A stretch of 64,000 nucleotides of DNA, taken from positions 62,001 through 126,000 of the forward strand of contig NZ_MJAT01000039.1 in NCBI RefSeq assembly GCF_001742305.1, read 5' to 3'. Both the position numbers and the translations under genes were made by a program. Each line of letters begins with the position of its first letter. Positions within the stretch are counted from its first letter, which is position 1. Origin of the DNA: Desulfuribacillus stibiiarsenatis. GTDB taxonomy: Bacteria > Bacillota > Bacilli > Desulfuribacillales > Desulfuribacillaceae. Of the stretch, positions 1 to 7,843 are shown one piece after another. A model generated the notes under the pieces. It ran no database searches. It was not told where the DNA came from and saw nothing but the letters and a program-made list of their open reading frames with translations.

Positions 1-228
1 ATCAAAGAGTTATTACATCGCTTAGCAGACGAGCGCGTACAAGAAGTGATTCTTGCTACCGATCCTAATATTGAAGGGGAAGCAACGGCAATGTATATTT
101 CGCGGTTGATTAAACCTCTTGGAATCAAGGTCACAAGGATTGCACACGGTTTGCCGGTCGGTGGCGATTTAGAATATGCTGATGAGGTGACCTTGGCGAA
201 AGCAATTGAAGGTAGAAAGACCTTATAA
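1..228 (+). CDS. recR: Recombination protein RecR, C-terminal part (5' end outside window)
   Basis: The window opens inside this gene; 75 codons are visible before the TAA stop, about the last third of the usual ~200-residue RecR. What is seen is the end of the Toprim domain, including the [17 protein letters not shown] stretch typical of RecR, and a C-terminal segment ending GRKTL. RecR works with RecO and RecF to load RecA during gap repair in the cytoplasm. The N-terminal helix-hairpin-helix and zinc finger lie upstream of the window. It is followed by yaaL and bofA, the same order as in B. subtilis, which supports the call. Confidence 0.93.
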   Translation: MKELLHRLADERVQEVILATDPNIEGEATAMYISRLIKPLGIKVTRIAHGLPVGGDLEYADEVTLAKAIEGRKTL

Positions 229-229
229 T

Positions 230-361
230 ACTTATCAATGTAGTGATAGCCTTCAAATATCTTCAAATATCCTAAAATATCTTTCTAAACATTGAAATAT
301 TAATCATAAAAAACACCCTTTCCGCATTATAGTTTAGAAACAATATGGAAGGGGTTTTTTT
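230..361 (+). terminator. recR-yaaL spacer: A+T direct repeats and a hairpin holding the yaaL RBS
   Basis: Positions 250-280 carry two copies of CTTCAAATAT followed by a related CTAAAATAT. At 314-356 there is an inverted repeat (ACCCTTTCC against GGAAGGGGT, one T-G pair, about 23-nt loop) followed by a T run that reaches the yaaL start codon. This has the form of a rho-independent terminator. Its right arm GGAAGGGG (347-354) is also the only good Shine-Dalgarno candidate for yaaL, 7 nt from the ATG at 362. Confidence 0.6.
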
Positions 362-547
362 ATGTCGCTAAACGAACTGGAAAAGTCCAAGCTGTACGAA
401 GAATTAGCCTGTGCGAAAGAAGAGTGGATTCTTGCGCAAAAGCAATATGAATATGCCACAGAAAAAGATGCCATTGATGCAGCAATTTATAAAATTTTAG
501 CGACGGAAAAAAGATATATGTTTTTACTGAAGCAACTAGAATCATAA
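362..547 (+). CDS. yaaL: YaaL / DUF2508 family small protein
   Basis: A 61-residue, charged, probably helical protein without membrane segments. Its size, its place between recR and bofA, and motifs such as LYEELACAKEEWILAQKQYEY match the DUF2508 (YaaL) family, whose function is unknown. The ATG at 362 is preceded by GGAAGGGG at a 7-nt distance, inside the right arm of a terminator-like hairpin. The gene is separated from recR by 133 bp and leads to bofA 51 bp later, so yaaL-bofA may be cotranscribed. Confidence 0.8.
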   Translation: MSLNELEKSKLYEELACAKEEWILAQKQYEYATEKDAIDAAIYKILATEKRYMFLLKQLES

Positions 548-598
548 TCATACCCTTGTCCTCATAAGAATAGTACAAAGATATAAGGAGGGCATATA

Positions 599-865
599 AT
601 GTATCAAATTATGATGCTAGCAGCCATTGCGTTTATAGGAATATCGATTGTTTACGCCGGTCAGAGATTTACTAAACCAGCACAGGTTATAGCGCGTCTC
701 GTGTTTCAATTAGCTGTAGGAATCATCGCAATTCTAGCCTTTAACCTGGTGGCAACGCCTTTTGATGTACATATCGCAGTGAATCCAGTTACGGCATTAA
801 TCACTGGATACTTAGGGATTCCAGGATTCCTTGCACTTCTCTGTATACATTTGTTTATAATGTAG
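599..865 (+). CDS. bofA: Pro-sigma-K processing inhibitor BofA
   Basis: An 88-residue integral membrane protein with hydrophobic stretches at about residues 1-20, 32-52 and 62-88, matching BofA. In B. subtilis BofA sits with SpoIVFA in the outer forespore membrane and holds the SpoIVFB protease inactive until sigma-G signals from the forespore; here that role is inferred by homology. The C-terminal NPVTALITGYLGIPGFLAL region is the conserved family end. The start is ATG with AGGAGGG 7 nt upstream. Position after recR-yaaL is as in Bacillus. A strong terminator at 951-980 closes the group. Confidence 0.88.
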   Translation: MYQIMMLAAIAFIGISIVYAGQRFTKPAQVIARLVFQLAVGIIAILAFNLVATPFDVHIAVNPVTALITGYLGIPGFLALLCIHLFIM

Positions 866-950
866 TAAAATGACTAAGAATCCAGAAATAATTGAATTCA
901 GAAATGATGAGAATCTAAAAACATAAATCAAACGATATAGAACATACTAC

Positions 951-980
951 AATCAAGCATGATTAAATGCTTGATTTTTG
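951..980 (+). terminator. Rho-independent terminator after bofA
   Basis: A perfect 10-bp stem, AATCAAGCAT (951-960) against ATGCTTGATT (967-976), with a 6-nt loop and a T run at 975-979. Confidence 0.8.
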
Positions 981-1302
981 TTTCAGAAGATAATTTTCAA
1001 AAAAGCTATTGTATTATAACAACCACTCAACTATAATGTGTATTATAACAATACCGAAATGAACAATATTGTGTGTAATACAATTTTAAACCCTGTACTA
1101 TAAAAGCTAGCCTGTTATAGCAACTGTAATTAAGCATGTATTAGTAGAAAACTGTGCCTGTGTAATTAAAAAAGCGGTATATTCTAAAAATTAAAGCTAA
1201 TTGCTGTTACAATAGTAATTTAGTGCTATGTCGTTAGTGATATTTTGTGTTAATATGTTTTTAAGGCGTGGAGAGTCAAATTTTAGCAAAGGTTGTGCAA
1301 AG
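981..1302. other. AT-rich spacer with direct repeats upstream of the P-loop gene
   Basis: No gene is seen in this stretch. It holds two exact copies of GTATTATAACAA (1011-1022 and 1040-1051, 29 bp apart), a 10-bp palindrome ACAATATTGT (1063-1072), and several TATAAT-like hexamers (e.g. 1032-1037). These could form the promoter/operator of the downstream oxidoreductase operon. No regulator can be named from the sequence alone. Confidence 0.4.
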
Positions 1303-1965
1303 ATGGATCGTATCATTGAGGCCTATATCGGCGAGTATGCAAGTGGTAAAAGCGAAGTTGCGATTAACCGCGCATTGCAGAGAAAAGCACTCAATCGTGA
1401 AGTGACCCTAGCGGATTTAGACACGGTGGAGCCTTTCTATACCCTACGTCCAATTAAAAGGAAGCTGGAAGAGCAAGGACTACGTGTTATTGCCTGGGAT
1501 CCTCAGGAAATTATGGGTTTTGGTGAGACAGGCGTGTTGATGAAGCCTGAAATGCGATGGGCATTACAGCATTCTGGTGACATAATCATGGATATCGGTT
1601 ATGGTGTGCAAGGGGCAAAGATCCTTGACACAATCGAGGGAGCTGCTGAGAATGTGGAGCTTAAGCTCTATTGTGTAATTAACGTAGGACGTCCGATGAC
1701 TAGTTCTGTAGAAGATATAGTCGAGTATGTACATAGCATTCCGGGGATTGATGGAATTATTAATAACAGCCATCTTGGTACCCATACAGATATAGAGTTT
1801 ATACAGACAGGTAGCACAATCGTAAAACAAGCAGCAGACAGACTGGGTATACCAGTCATCGCTACAACTGCAGATGAACGTTTTCGTAATGAACTAGGAG
1901 ATAAAGACATTAATCAACTGGAAGTACGCTATTTGCATCGCTGGATGCCATCGGCCTTGTGGTAA
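1303..1965 (+). CDS. P-loop nucleotide-binding protein preceding the 2-oxoacid oxidoreductase operon
   Basis: A 220-residue protein with a Walker A motif GEYASGKS at residues 10-17, immediately after the first strand. It also has an Asp-containing ADLDTVEPFYTLR segment (switch-like), a MDIGYGVQG segment and INNSHLGTHTD, a layout like the MinD/CobQ class of P-loop NTPases. No membrane or DNA-binding segment is seen. The ATG at 1303 is preferred because it places the P-loop at the N-terminus; an in-frame extension to 1228 has no good ribosome site. It ends 112 bp before the alpha subunit gene. A role in assembly or regulation of that enzyme is inference from position only. Confidence 0.62.
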   Translation: MDRIIEAYIGEYASGKSEVAINRALQRKALNREVTLADLDTVEPFYTLRPIKRKLEEQGLRVIAWDPQEIMGFGETGVLMKPEMRWALQHSGDIIMDIGYGVQGAKILDTIEGAAENVELKLYCVINVGRPMTSSVEDIVEYVHSIPGIDGIINNSHLGTHTDIEFIQTGSTIVKQAADRLGIPVIATTADERFRNELGDKDINQLEVRYLHRWMPSALW

Positions 1966-2077
1966 TGTGTCATACACATAATAACTACGTGTTCGAGAGG
2001 TACAGCGTGTACAATATAATCACAGCAATCTAACTCATATTTCAATGCTTTTATTATTCATAGGAGGTGTTTGTCGA

Positions 2078-3160
2078 ATGGCAGCAAAGCCCATTCAAGG
2101 GGAAAAACGTGTGTTTATGACTGGTAACGAGGTTATCGCTTGGGCTGCATTAGCAGCGCAAGTTGATGTTATGTACGGTTACCCAATCACACCACAAAAT
2201 GAAATCATGCACTATTGGACTCGTTTAGCTCCAAAGCATGACAAAACGTTTTTACAGACAGAAGATGAATTATCAGCAGGATTTACAACAGTTGGTGGAG
2301 TATTAGCAGGACGCAAATGTTTTACAGCTACAGCTGGTCCTGGTAACACATTAATGCAAGAGCCATTTTCAATGGCAGAGATGATGAGAATTCCAGTTGT
2401 TGCAGTTATTCAACAACGTGGGGGACCATCTACGGCTACAGTTATTTACTCGCAACAAGAAGTAACACTTACGACATTTGGTGGAAATGGTGAAGGCCAC
2501 CGTATCGTATATTCACCTTCAAATCACCAAGAACTGTTTGATTATACAATTAAATCATTTAATACTGCATGGAAATATCGATTCCCTACATTCCTATTAG
2601 GGGATGGGTATCAAGCGAAGATGCGTGAACCACTGGTGATGTATGATCCAGAAGAACGCGGAATTGAGCTTGTAAAGCCAGAGGTTACTTTAGGTAACGG
2701 AATGGAAAAAGGAAAATATAATCACGTGCGAAATACGTTTAATACAGAAGAAGAACTGTATGAAATCGTTACAAGCATGGAAGAAGAATATCAAAGAGTT
2801 GCTCCTGAAATTATCGAGCATCAAGAATATAACTGTGAAGGCGAGTTAGATGTACTTGTCATTGCACACGGGGTAGTGTCTAGAGCAGCCCAAGCGGCGA
2901 TTAATTTATTTAGCGCAGAAGGAAAAGCAGTAGGACATTTCCGTCCAATCACGCTGCGTCCATTCCCTACAAATGAGCTTCGTGCAACTGCTCAACGTGC
3001 GAAAAAGATCTTAATCGTAGAAAGTGCTGTAGGTCAGCTTGGCAAGCTTGTGAAGGAAGCATTGTTCGGACTTCCGATTGATGCAGACTACTTGTACCGC
3101 CCAGGTGTTGGTATTACATCTGATGAAATCGTTGAAAAAGTTAATTCAATTCGTAAATAA
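2078..3160 (+). CDS. 2-oxoacid:ferredoxin oxidoreductase, alpha subunit
   Basis: A 360-residue subunit that, with the next three genes, makes a four-subunit enzyme oxidatively decarboxylating a 2-oxoacid to acyl-CoA with reduction of ferredoxin. The N-terminal half is the pyrimidine-binding TPP domain with the YGYPITPQNEI signature, ETEDELSAG-like active-site loop (seen as QTEDELSAG) and TATAGPGNTLM. The C-terminal half is the transketolase-C-like domain. The ATG at 2078 has AGGAGGTG 8 nt upstream; an upstream in-frame start at 2045 lacks one. Substrate (2-oxoglutarate, branched-chain oxoacid or pyruvate) cannot be told from the sequence. Next gene begins 17 bp later. Confidence 0.88.
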   Translation: MAAKPIQGEKRVFMTGNEVIAWAALAAQVDVMYGYPITPQNEIMHYWTRLAPKHDKTFLQTEDELSAGFTTVGGVLAGRKCFTATAGPGNTLMQEPFSMAEMMRIPVVAVIQQRGGPSTATVIYSQQEVTLTTFGGNGEGHRIVYSPSNHQELFDYTIKSFNTAWKYRFPTFLLGDGYQAKMREPLVMYDPEERGIELVKPEVTLGNGMEKGKYNHVRNTFNTEEELYEIVTSMEEEYQRVAPEIIEHQEYNCEGELDVLVIAHGVVSRAAQAAINLFSAEGKAVGHFRPITLRPFPTNELRATAQRAKKILIVESAVGQLGKLVKEALFGLPIDADYLYRPGVGITSDEIVEKVNSIRK

Positions 3161-3177
3161 GGAGGGAGGGCATCGAG

Positions 3178-3939
3178 ATGAGCGTAGAAGAAAAATCTTT
3201 ACCACCGAAACTTCCAAAATCATATAGATTAGAGTCAAAGCCTCATAAATTCTGCCCAGGATGTGGACACGGTTCCGTTCTTCGTGCAATCGCTGAGTCG
3301 ATAGACGAGCTGGGTATTCAAGATAAGGTAGTATACGGATGCGATATTGGATGTTCTCTGTTATCATGGGACTTCTTTAACGTAGACAGCGTCCAGGCGC
3401 ACCATGGTAGAACAACCCCAGTAATCACAGGAATCAAGCGTGCAAATCCTGAAGTCATCGGGATTGCCTATATGGGTGACGGTGGCGGATATGCCATTGG
3501 TTCACAGCACTTAGTAAACGCAGCAAACCGTAACGAGAAAATCACTGTATTCTTAGTAAACAACGCGAACTATGGTATGACTGGTGGCCAAATGGCACCA
3601 ACAACATTACCAAGCCAAAAGACGGAGACTTCTCCATATGGGCGCGATGTCGAACTAACGGGTCAACCGTTCCTAGGGCCAGAGATGGTAGCAGCAATCA
3701 CTAGTGAAGGTGCATATGTAGCCCGTGGTACGGTTTCGAATTATATCCAAATGAAGAAATACGTGAAAAAGGCACTAGAAAACCAAATGGCGGGCAAAGG
3801 ATTCTCGTTTGTAGAGATTCTTGCAGGCTGTCCGACTAACTGGCGTACCGATGCTAAGTCAACGTGGAGCTATATTGAGAATGATATGGCGAACTACTTT
3901 AAAGTCGGCGAATATAAAGTGCCAGCGAAGGAGGAATAA
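3178..3939 (+). CDS. 2-oxoacid:ferredoxin oxidoreductase, beta (TPP-binding) subunit
   Basis: A 253-residue subunit binding thiamine diphosphate and the proximal [4Fe-4S] cluster. FCPGCGHG near residue 27 and CDIGCS near residue 58 supply cluster cysteines. The TPP motif begins MGDGGGYAIG and ends with VNNANYGMTGGQMAPTT. The GAGG-rich ribosome site (AAGGAGGGAGG) precedes ATG 3178. The GGQMAPTT...SPYGRD region resembles both 2-oxoglutarate and 2-oxoisovalerate type enzymes, so the substrate is left open. The stop is followed after 2 bp by the gamma subunit start. Confidence 0.9.
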   Translation: MSVEEKSLPPKLPKSYRLESKPHKFCPGCGHGSVLRAIAESIDELGIQDKVVYGCDIGCSLLSWDFFNVDSVQAHHGRTTPVITGIKRANPEVIGIAYMGDGGGYAIGSQHLVNAANRNEKITVFLVNNANYGMTGGQMAPTTLPSQKTETSPYGRDVELTGQPFLGPEMVAAITSEGAYVARGTVSNYIQMKKYVKKALENQMAGKGFSFVEILAGCPTNWRTDAKSTWSYIENDMANYFKVGEYKVPAKEE

Positions 3940-3941
3940 GC

Positions 3942-4502
3942 GTGACTACGAAAATTGCTTTAGCAGGAGAAGGCGGACAAGGGGTTCAGTCTGTAGCAGA
4001 GATTTTAGCAGAAGCAGCTAATGCAGAAGGTCGTGAAGCGATTTATATTCCGAACTTCGGGGTAGAACAACGTGGGGGAGTATCGATTGCATTCGTGCAA
4101 ATCGATGACCAACGCATAGGGTCACCTAAATTCAAAACAGCGGATATCGTTATAGCTCTTAGTGGTCGTGCGATTCCACGTACAGCTCAGTATGTAGATG
4201 AGAGAACAGTATTCATTTATGACTCTGCAATTGAAGTGAATGACGATGAATTACCTAAGAATGCGAAGAAAATATTAAGTATTCCAGCTCTTGAAGTTGC
4301 TCAGAATGAGCTACATCCGCGCGTATTTAACATTATTATCTTGGGTGCAGTTCTAGAAGCAACAAAGGTTGTAACATTAGAACAAGCAAAAGCAGCAATC
4401 GAAGAAAAGTTAGGTCATAAATTTGCGCAAAAACCGGAATTGCGTGACCTGAACTATCGGGCTATGGAACGAGGCATTGAACTCGTTCAACAGGCTAAGT
4501 AG
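3942..4502 (+). CDS. 2-oxoacid:ferredoxin oxidoreductase, gamma subunit
   Basis: A 186-residue catalytic-domain subunit of the PFOR gamma type. The signature GEGGQGVQSVAEILAEA at the N-terminus and NFGVEQRGGVS around residue 42 are typical. The GTG start at 3942 is chosen because GGAGGAATAA, at the end of the beta gene, gives a ribosome site at good distance, with translation coupling likely. It is 11 bp before the ferredoxin subunit. The domain helps bind CoA in related enzymes; this is family knowledge. Confidence 0.88.
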   Translation: MTTKIALAGEGGQGVQSVAEILAEAANAEGREAIYIPNFGVEQRGGVSIAFVQIDDQRIGSPKFKTADIVIALSGRAIPRTAQYVDERTVFIYDSAIEVNDDELPKNAKKILSIPALEVAQNELHPRVFNIIILGAVLEATKVVTLEQAKAAIEEKLGHKFAQKPELRDLNYRAMERGIELVQQAK

Positions 4503-4513
4503 GAGGGAAACAG

Positions 4514-4798
4514 ATGCCAAAATTTGAAGGGATTACCCTCACTGGACAAAAAGGAAACTTTACAATCTATCCAGGCCTTTGCAAAGGCTGCGGGCTTTGT
4601 ATTCAGAAATGCCCAGTAGATATTATTGTATGGTCCAAGGATAAGCTGGGGATTTACGGTACTCCAATCGTTGAAACTAATGATCAAGATAAGTGCATTG
4701 CTTGTATGAAGTGCGAAATGGCATGTCCTGACATTGCGATTCGCATCGACAGAGTAGGCAAAAAATCCGAAGCAACAAAAATGAACGATAACATTTAA
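4514..4798 (+). CDS. 2-oxoacid:ferredoxin oxidoreductase, delta subunit (2x[4Fe-4S] ferredoxin)
   Basis: A 94-residue polyferredoxin with two full cluster motifs, CKGCGLCIQKCP (about residues 22-33) and CIACMKCEMACP (about 61-72). It carries electrons from the catalytic core to external ferredoxin. AGGAGGG precedes the ATG at 4514. Having this gene last, after alpha-beta-gamma, differs from the frequent korDABC order in which the ferredoxin gene comes first. The operon closes with a hairpin at 4840-4869. Confidence 0.88.
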   Translation: MPKFEGITLTGQKGNFTIYPGLCKGCGLCIQKCPVDIIVWSKDKLGIYGTPIVETNDQDKCIACMKCEMACPDIAIRIDRVGKKSEATKMNDNI

Positions 4799-4839
4799 TC
4801 ACCACATCCGTATTGATTAGGCTTTTGAATGCAAAATCG

Positions 4840-4869
4840 TAAGGAGCACTCCAGTTGGGGTGCTCCTTT
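4840..4869. terminator. Terminator between convergent oxidoreductase operon and DUF3267 gene
   Basis: Stem AAGGAGCACTCC / GGGGTGCTCCTT (one G-T pair) with loop AGTT, then TTA. It lies between a plus-strand and a minus-strand gene that converge, so it may act in both directions. The T run is short. Confidence 0.6.
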
Positions 4870-4900
4870 AGTAATTAATGCAGTTATGTTAAAAATCGTT

Positions 4901-5464
4901 TTAAATTTTGTAGACATTAAAGCCGTGTTTAGAAGAGCGGAACATAACTCCTGAGTGCATACTACGCACATTCCACACCCAATACAAATCTGGAATGGTA
5001 AAACTGACATGCAAGGCTAACATCGTTGCATAAGCGTACCAAAACATTGATGAGAATGCCATGAAAAGTAACAACAATCCACTACCGAGCAGCAATGGTG
5101 TAAGTAGCATAAAGATGAAATTCCTTTTTATTACTAATGAGTCCGTGCAAAATTTGGGGGTAGAAATACCTAAAGGTGCGAGCATTTGTAATTTCGGGTA
5201 TGTACCTATGACCAGATATCCAAGAGCATGGCATAATGCATGAAGGATTGGGGCAAACAGTATACCGAATAAAATTTGCAGAAAAATCTCGATAGATTGT
5301 ATTGGTGCGATTGGATAAAAAGTATATAATTGAAAAAGTGAGAACGAAGATAGTCCTAATATTATCAGCATGACGAAAGACAAGGCAATCTTCACTTTAG
5401 GCGAAAGCTTTGTATGATATATTAGTTTATAATTATATAACGTGGAATCTTCATGGTCTAACAT
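4901..5464 (-). CDS. DUF3267-like multispanning membrane protein with altered zinc motif
   Basis: A 187-residue protein with about four membrane segments (residues about 25-45, 55-75, 110-135, 140-160). The pattern hALcHALGYLVIGTYPKL-like region around residue 76 resembles the HExxH-GhlG motif of DUF3267 membrane metalloprotease-like proteins, but here the motif is HALCH: both histidines are kept and the catalytic Glu is Ala. It is therefore probably not an active protease of the usual kind. The start ATG at 5464 has AGGTG upstream on the minus strand. It stands alone, convergent to the oxidoreductase operon and divergent from the next gene. Confidence 0.6.
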   Translation of the reverse strand: MLDHEDSTLYNYKLIYHTKLSPKVKIALSFVMLIILGLSSFSLFQLYTFYPIAPIQSIEIFLQILFGILFAPILHALCHALGYLVIGTYPKLQMLAPLGISTPKFCTDSLVIKRNFIFMLLTPLLLGSGLLLLFMAFSSMFWYAYATMLALHVSFTIPDLYWVWNVRSMHSGVMFRSSKHGFNVYKI

Positions 5465-5558
5465 GTTTTACACCTGCCTAAAAGAAGGTTCTTATTTCAA
5501 TTATAACGACTGTTCAGATACAATACTATAAGACAAAAGGTATAGATGGAGGGAATTC

Positions 5559-6320
5559 ATGAAGCCATTTTATAAGGCATGGCACGTATTGGAGATAGTA
5601 GATCCATCAGACTGGACAGCGAAAAAGCCAGTTCTCAAGGATAAGCTAACGATATGCTATGTAGAAGGTATAGATGCGAAAGTAGTCACGGTATATACGA
5701 ATTTTCAGGAGGATTTCCCATCGATTAAGGCAGAGGAAGCTCTTTGGGATATATTTGGAGAGCCGTGCTTATATTTATCTAATGAGGATTTTCAAGACTT
5801 TGTTGATTCATGGAAGATGTTTCAAGACCTACAATCTGATTTTTGGTCGAAATTAGTGAAAGAGAAGAAGCATCGTGTGAATGTTTCCTTAATGCGCAAA
5901 TCGTTTATTACCGCAGGCGCGTACAAATTATTTCAATCTCACCAATCTAGTAAACATGATAAGTGGAGCGAAGAGAAATTAGATGTATTAGGTTCACTGC
6001 TTTATGATGTGTTTAAAGAATTACAAGGTGTGCGCTTAACTGTATGGGGTTTAAATATTCATGTTGTTGAATATTTAGAGAACCTAGGGATTATAGTGTC
6101 AGCTGTGAATCTTGAGGATTCAAATAATAAACGACAACAGCTAATTGAGAGTGCCGATGGAGCCGACGGACTAATGATTCTAAGTGACTGTTCGAAGGTC
6201 AAAGAAGCATCTTTGCAGCCAGTGCTAGAACAAATGAAACAAAAATATATTTTTGATGCTTGTTATATATATGAAATTTCGGAGATTGAGAAACTTGGAG
6301 CGAGGTTGTTATATTGTTAA
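5559..6320 (+). CDS. Unrecognised protein with a C-terminal half resembling the UDP-glucose/GDP-mannose dehydrogenase C-terminal domain
   Basis: A 253-residue soluble protein. Residues 1-115 are not recognised. Residues about 155-253 follow the outline of the UDPG/MGDP dehydrogenase C-terminal domain: GVRLTVWGLN (first strand), a helix, IIVSAVNLED (second strand), GADGLMILSD, and KYIFDACYIYEISEIEKLGARLL, close to the family's vvDgrniydpeklkelGf end. The family's FKPNTDD loop is missing. No NAD-binding or catalytic domain is attached, so it is not a dehydrogenase. GGAGGG lies upstream of ATG 5559. Its end overlaps the next gene by 7 bp, so the two are translationally coupled. Function unknown; the domain match is by eye. 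Confidence 0.5.
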   Translation: MKPFYKAWHVLEIVDPSDWTAKKPVLKDKLTICYVEGIDAKVVTVYTNFQEDFPSIKAEEALWDIFGEPCLYLSNEDFQDFVDSWKMFQDLQSDFWSKLVKEKKHRVNVSLMRKSFITAGAYKLFQSHQSSKHDKWSEEKLDVLGSLLYDVFKELQGVRLTVWGLNIHVVEYLENLGIIVSAVNLEDSNNKRQQLIESADGADGLMILSDCSKVKEASLQPVLEQMKQKYIFDACYIYEISEIEKLGARLLYC

Positions 6321-7834
6321 CAGGAATTATGCCATTATTTGACCATCTCAGAAGTCATAGCATGTCCAATGCCAAAAGGTATCATATACCTGGTCATAAT
6401 GGTGGTAGTTTGTACGACATTCCATTTTGGCGTGATCTCGGGCGATGGGATGTGACGGAGACCTATGGGATGGATGATCTTCACGCACCGCATTCCGTGA
6501 TACGGGAAGCGCAAGAACTAGCAGCAAGAGCGTTCGGATCTGATACGACACATTTTCTCGTCAATGGTACAAGTAGTGGAATTCTAGCAGCGATTCACGG
6601 CTTGTTTGATCGTAACGATACGGTTCTCGTACAACGAAATGCCCATAAATCTGTTTATAATGGTCTTGCACTACTAGGTGCGCAAACGCAATATATTATG
6701 CCAGAAATCATGAACCCAGGAAATATTCCGGGTGCTGTTTCTCCGCAAACCTTGGCAGAAGCCTTAGAGAAATACCCACAGGCGAAGGGCGTTATCCTTA
6801 CGAGCCCGACTTTTTACGGGACTGCCGCAGATATTCGCAGTATTGCTGAATTGTGTAAGAAATCGAGAGTTGCATTGATTGTCGATGAAGCCCATGGAGC
6901 GCATTATGGATTTCACCCACATTTGCAGCGAAAGTCAGCAATATACAATGGGGCAGATATCGTCATCCAAAGTATCCATAAGACGTTACCTGCGCTCACG
7001 ATGGGCTCTATGCTACATGTCTGTCAATCCGCGAAAACTAAGAATATCAACATTGAAAAGCTAATGTATTATCTCAGTGTTTTTCAAACGACAAGTCCAT
7101 CGTATCTGGTTATGGCTTCCTTAGACTACGCACGTCACTGGATGAGTCATAAGGGACAAGCTGCTTTGGATCATGCGTATGAGCGTAAGGCGCGTTTCAT
7201 TGATAGTTTGCATGAAATGGGAGTATGCGCGTGGGATCGGCAGTGGGAGAAGGATGGCTATGGCAATGATCCATTAAAACTAACAATATCGCTCGGAGGA
7301 ACCAATCGAACGGGACGACTTTGGGAACAGATATTAGCGGAAGATCAAATATTTGTTGAGCTTGTGGGTACAGATCATGTAATGCTCGTTTTGACATTTA
7401 CGGATGAGATAAGTAGCGACATACGTAGAGCCGACAGCAATATAGTTCATCCCTACGATTTACGATTGCTCCAATGTCTTGCTAAGAACATGAAAGATCT
7501 AGAAGGAAGTTATTTACAACAGAGAGTTAACAGTGGTGCACTGGAAACCTTACCGCTCGATGCATTGCAACAAGACGTAATACCAGAAATTGCAATGCCA
7601 TTAGCAGAGGCCATTACAAAAGCTTATGCAGATGCATCAATTGTGCCTTTGCAACAAAGCGTAGGTCGAATTGCAGCAGAATTTATTGTTCCGTATCCGC
7701 CTGGAGTTCCAACCCTTTGTCCTGGGGAAAGGATATCCGCATCTTTAATAGAAAGCTTGATAAAGGCAAGACAAGCGGGTATCCGATTTCAAGGAGCGGC
7801 TGATAGTTCACTGAATACAATCAAAGTTATATAA
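6314..7834 (+). CDS. Orn/Lys/Arg decarboxylase family PLP enzyme (YaaO-like)
   Basis: About 506 residues of a fold-type I PLP enzyme. Seen are the N-terminal RYHIPGHNGG motif, the NGTSSG cofactor-phosphate loop, VDEAHGAHYGFHP (PLP-binding Asp) and QSIHKTLPALTMGSMLH carrying the Schiff-base Lys. The C-terminal YPPGVPTLCPGE motif is also present. The family removes CO2 from a basic amino acid to form a polyamine precursor; substrate is not decided. Position just upstream of tmk equals B. subtilis yaaO. The start is either TTG 6314, overlapping the previous gene, or ATG 6329; the GGAGCGAGG upstream of 6314 favours the former. Confidence 0.83.
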   Translation: MLTGIMPLFDHLRSHSMSNAKRYHIPGHNGGSLYDIPFWRDLGRWDVTETYGMDDLHAPHSVIREAQELAARAFGSDTTHFLVNGTSSGILAAIHGLFDRNDTVLVQRNAHKSVYNGLALLGAQTQYIMPEIMNPGNIPGAVSPQTLAEALEKYPQAKGVILTSPTFYGTAADIRSIAELCKKSRVALIVDEAHGAHYGFHPHLQRKSAIYNGADIVIQSIHKTLPALTMGSMLHVCQSAKTKNINIEKLMYYLSVFQTTSPSYLVMASLDYARHWMSHKGQAALDHAYERKARFIDSLHEMGVCAWDRQWEKDGYGNDPLKLTISLGGTNRTGRLWEQILAEDQIFVELVGTDHVMLVLTFTDEISSDIRRADSNIVHPYDLRLLQCLAKNMKDLEGSYLQQRVNSGALETLPLDALQQDVIPEIAMPLAEAITKAYADASIVPLQQSVGRIAAEFIVPYPPGVPTLCPGERISASLIESLIKARQAGIRFQGAADSSLNTIKVI

Positions 7835-7843
7835 TACACGAGT

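Noticed and set aside
870-926. Short ORF starting ATG ACT AAG AAT after bofA
   Set aside because: Only 18 codons, no ribosome binding site and no resemblance to a known small protein.
4795-5010. Cys-rich minus-strand ORF of 71 codons resembling a ferredoxin at first glance
   Set aside because: It lies antisense to the terminator and in another frame of the DUF3267-like gene; the Cys spacing (CIGCGMCVVC) lacks the rest of a ferredoxin motif and there is no ribosome site.
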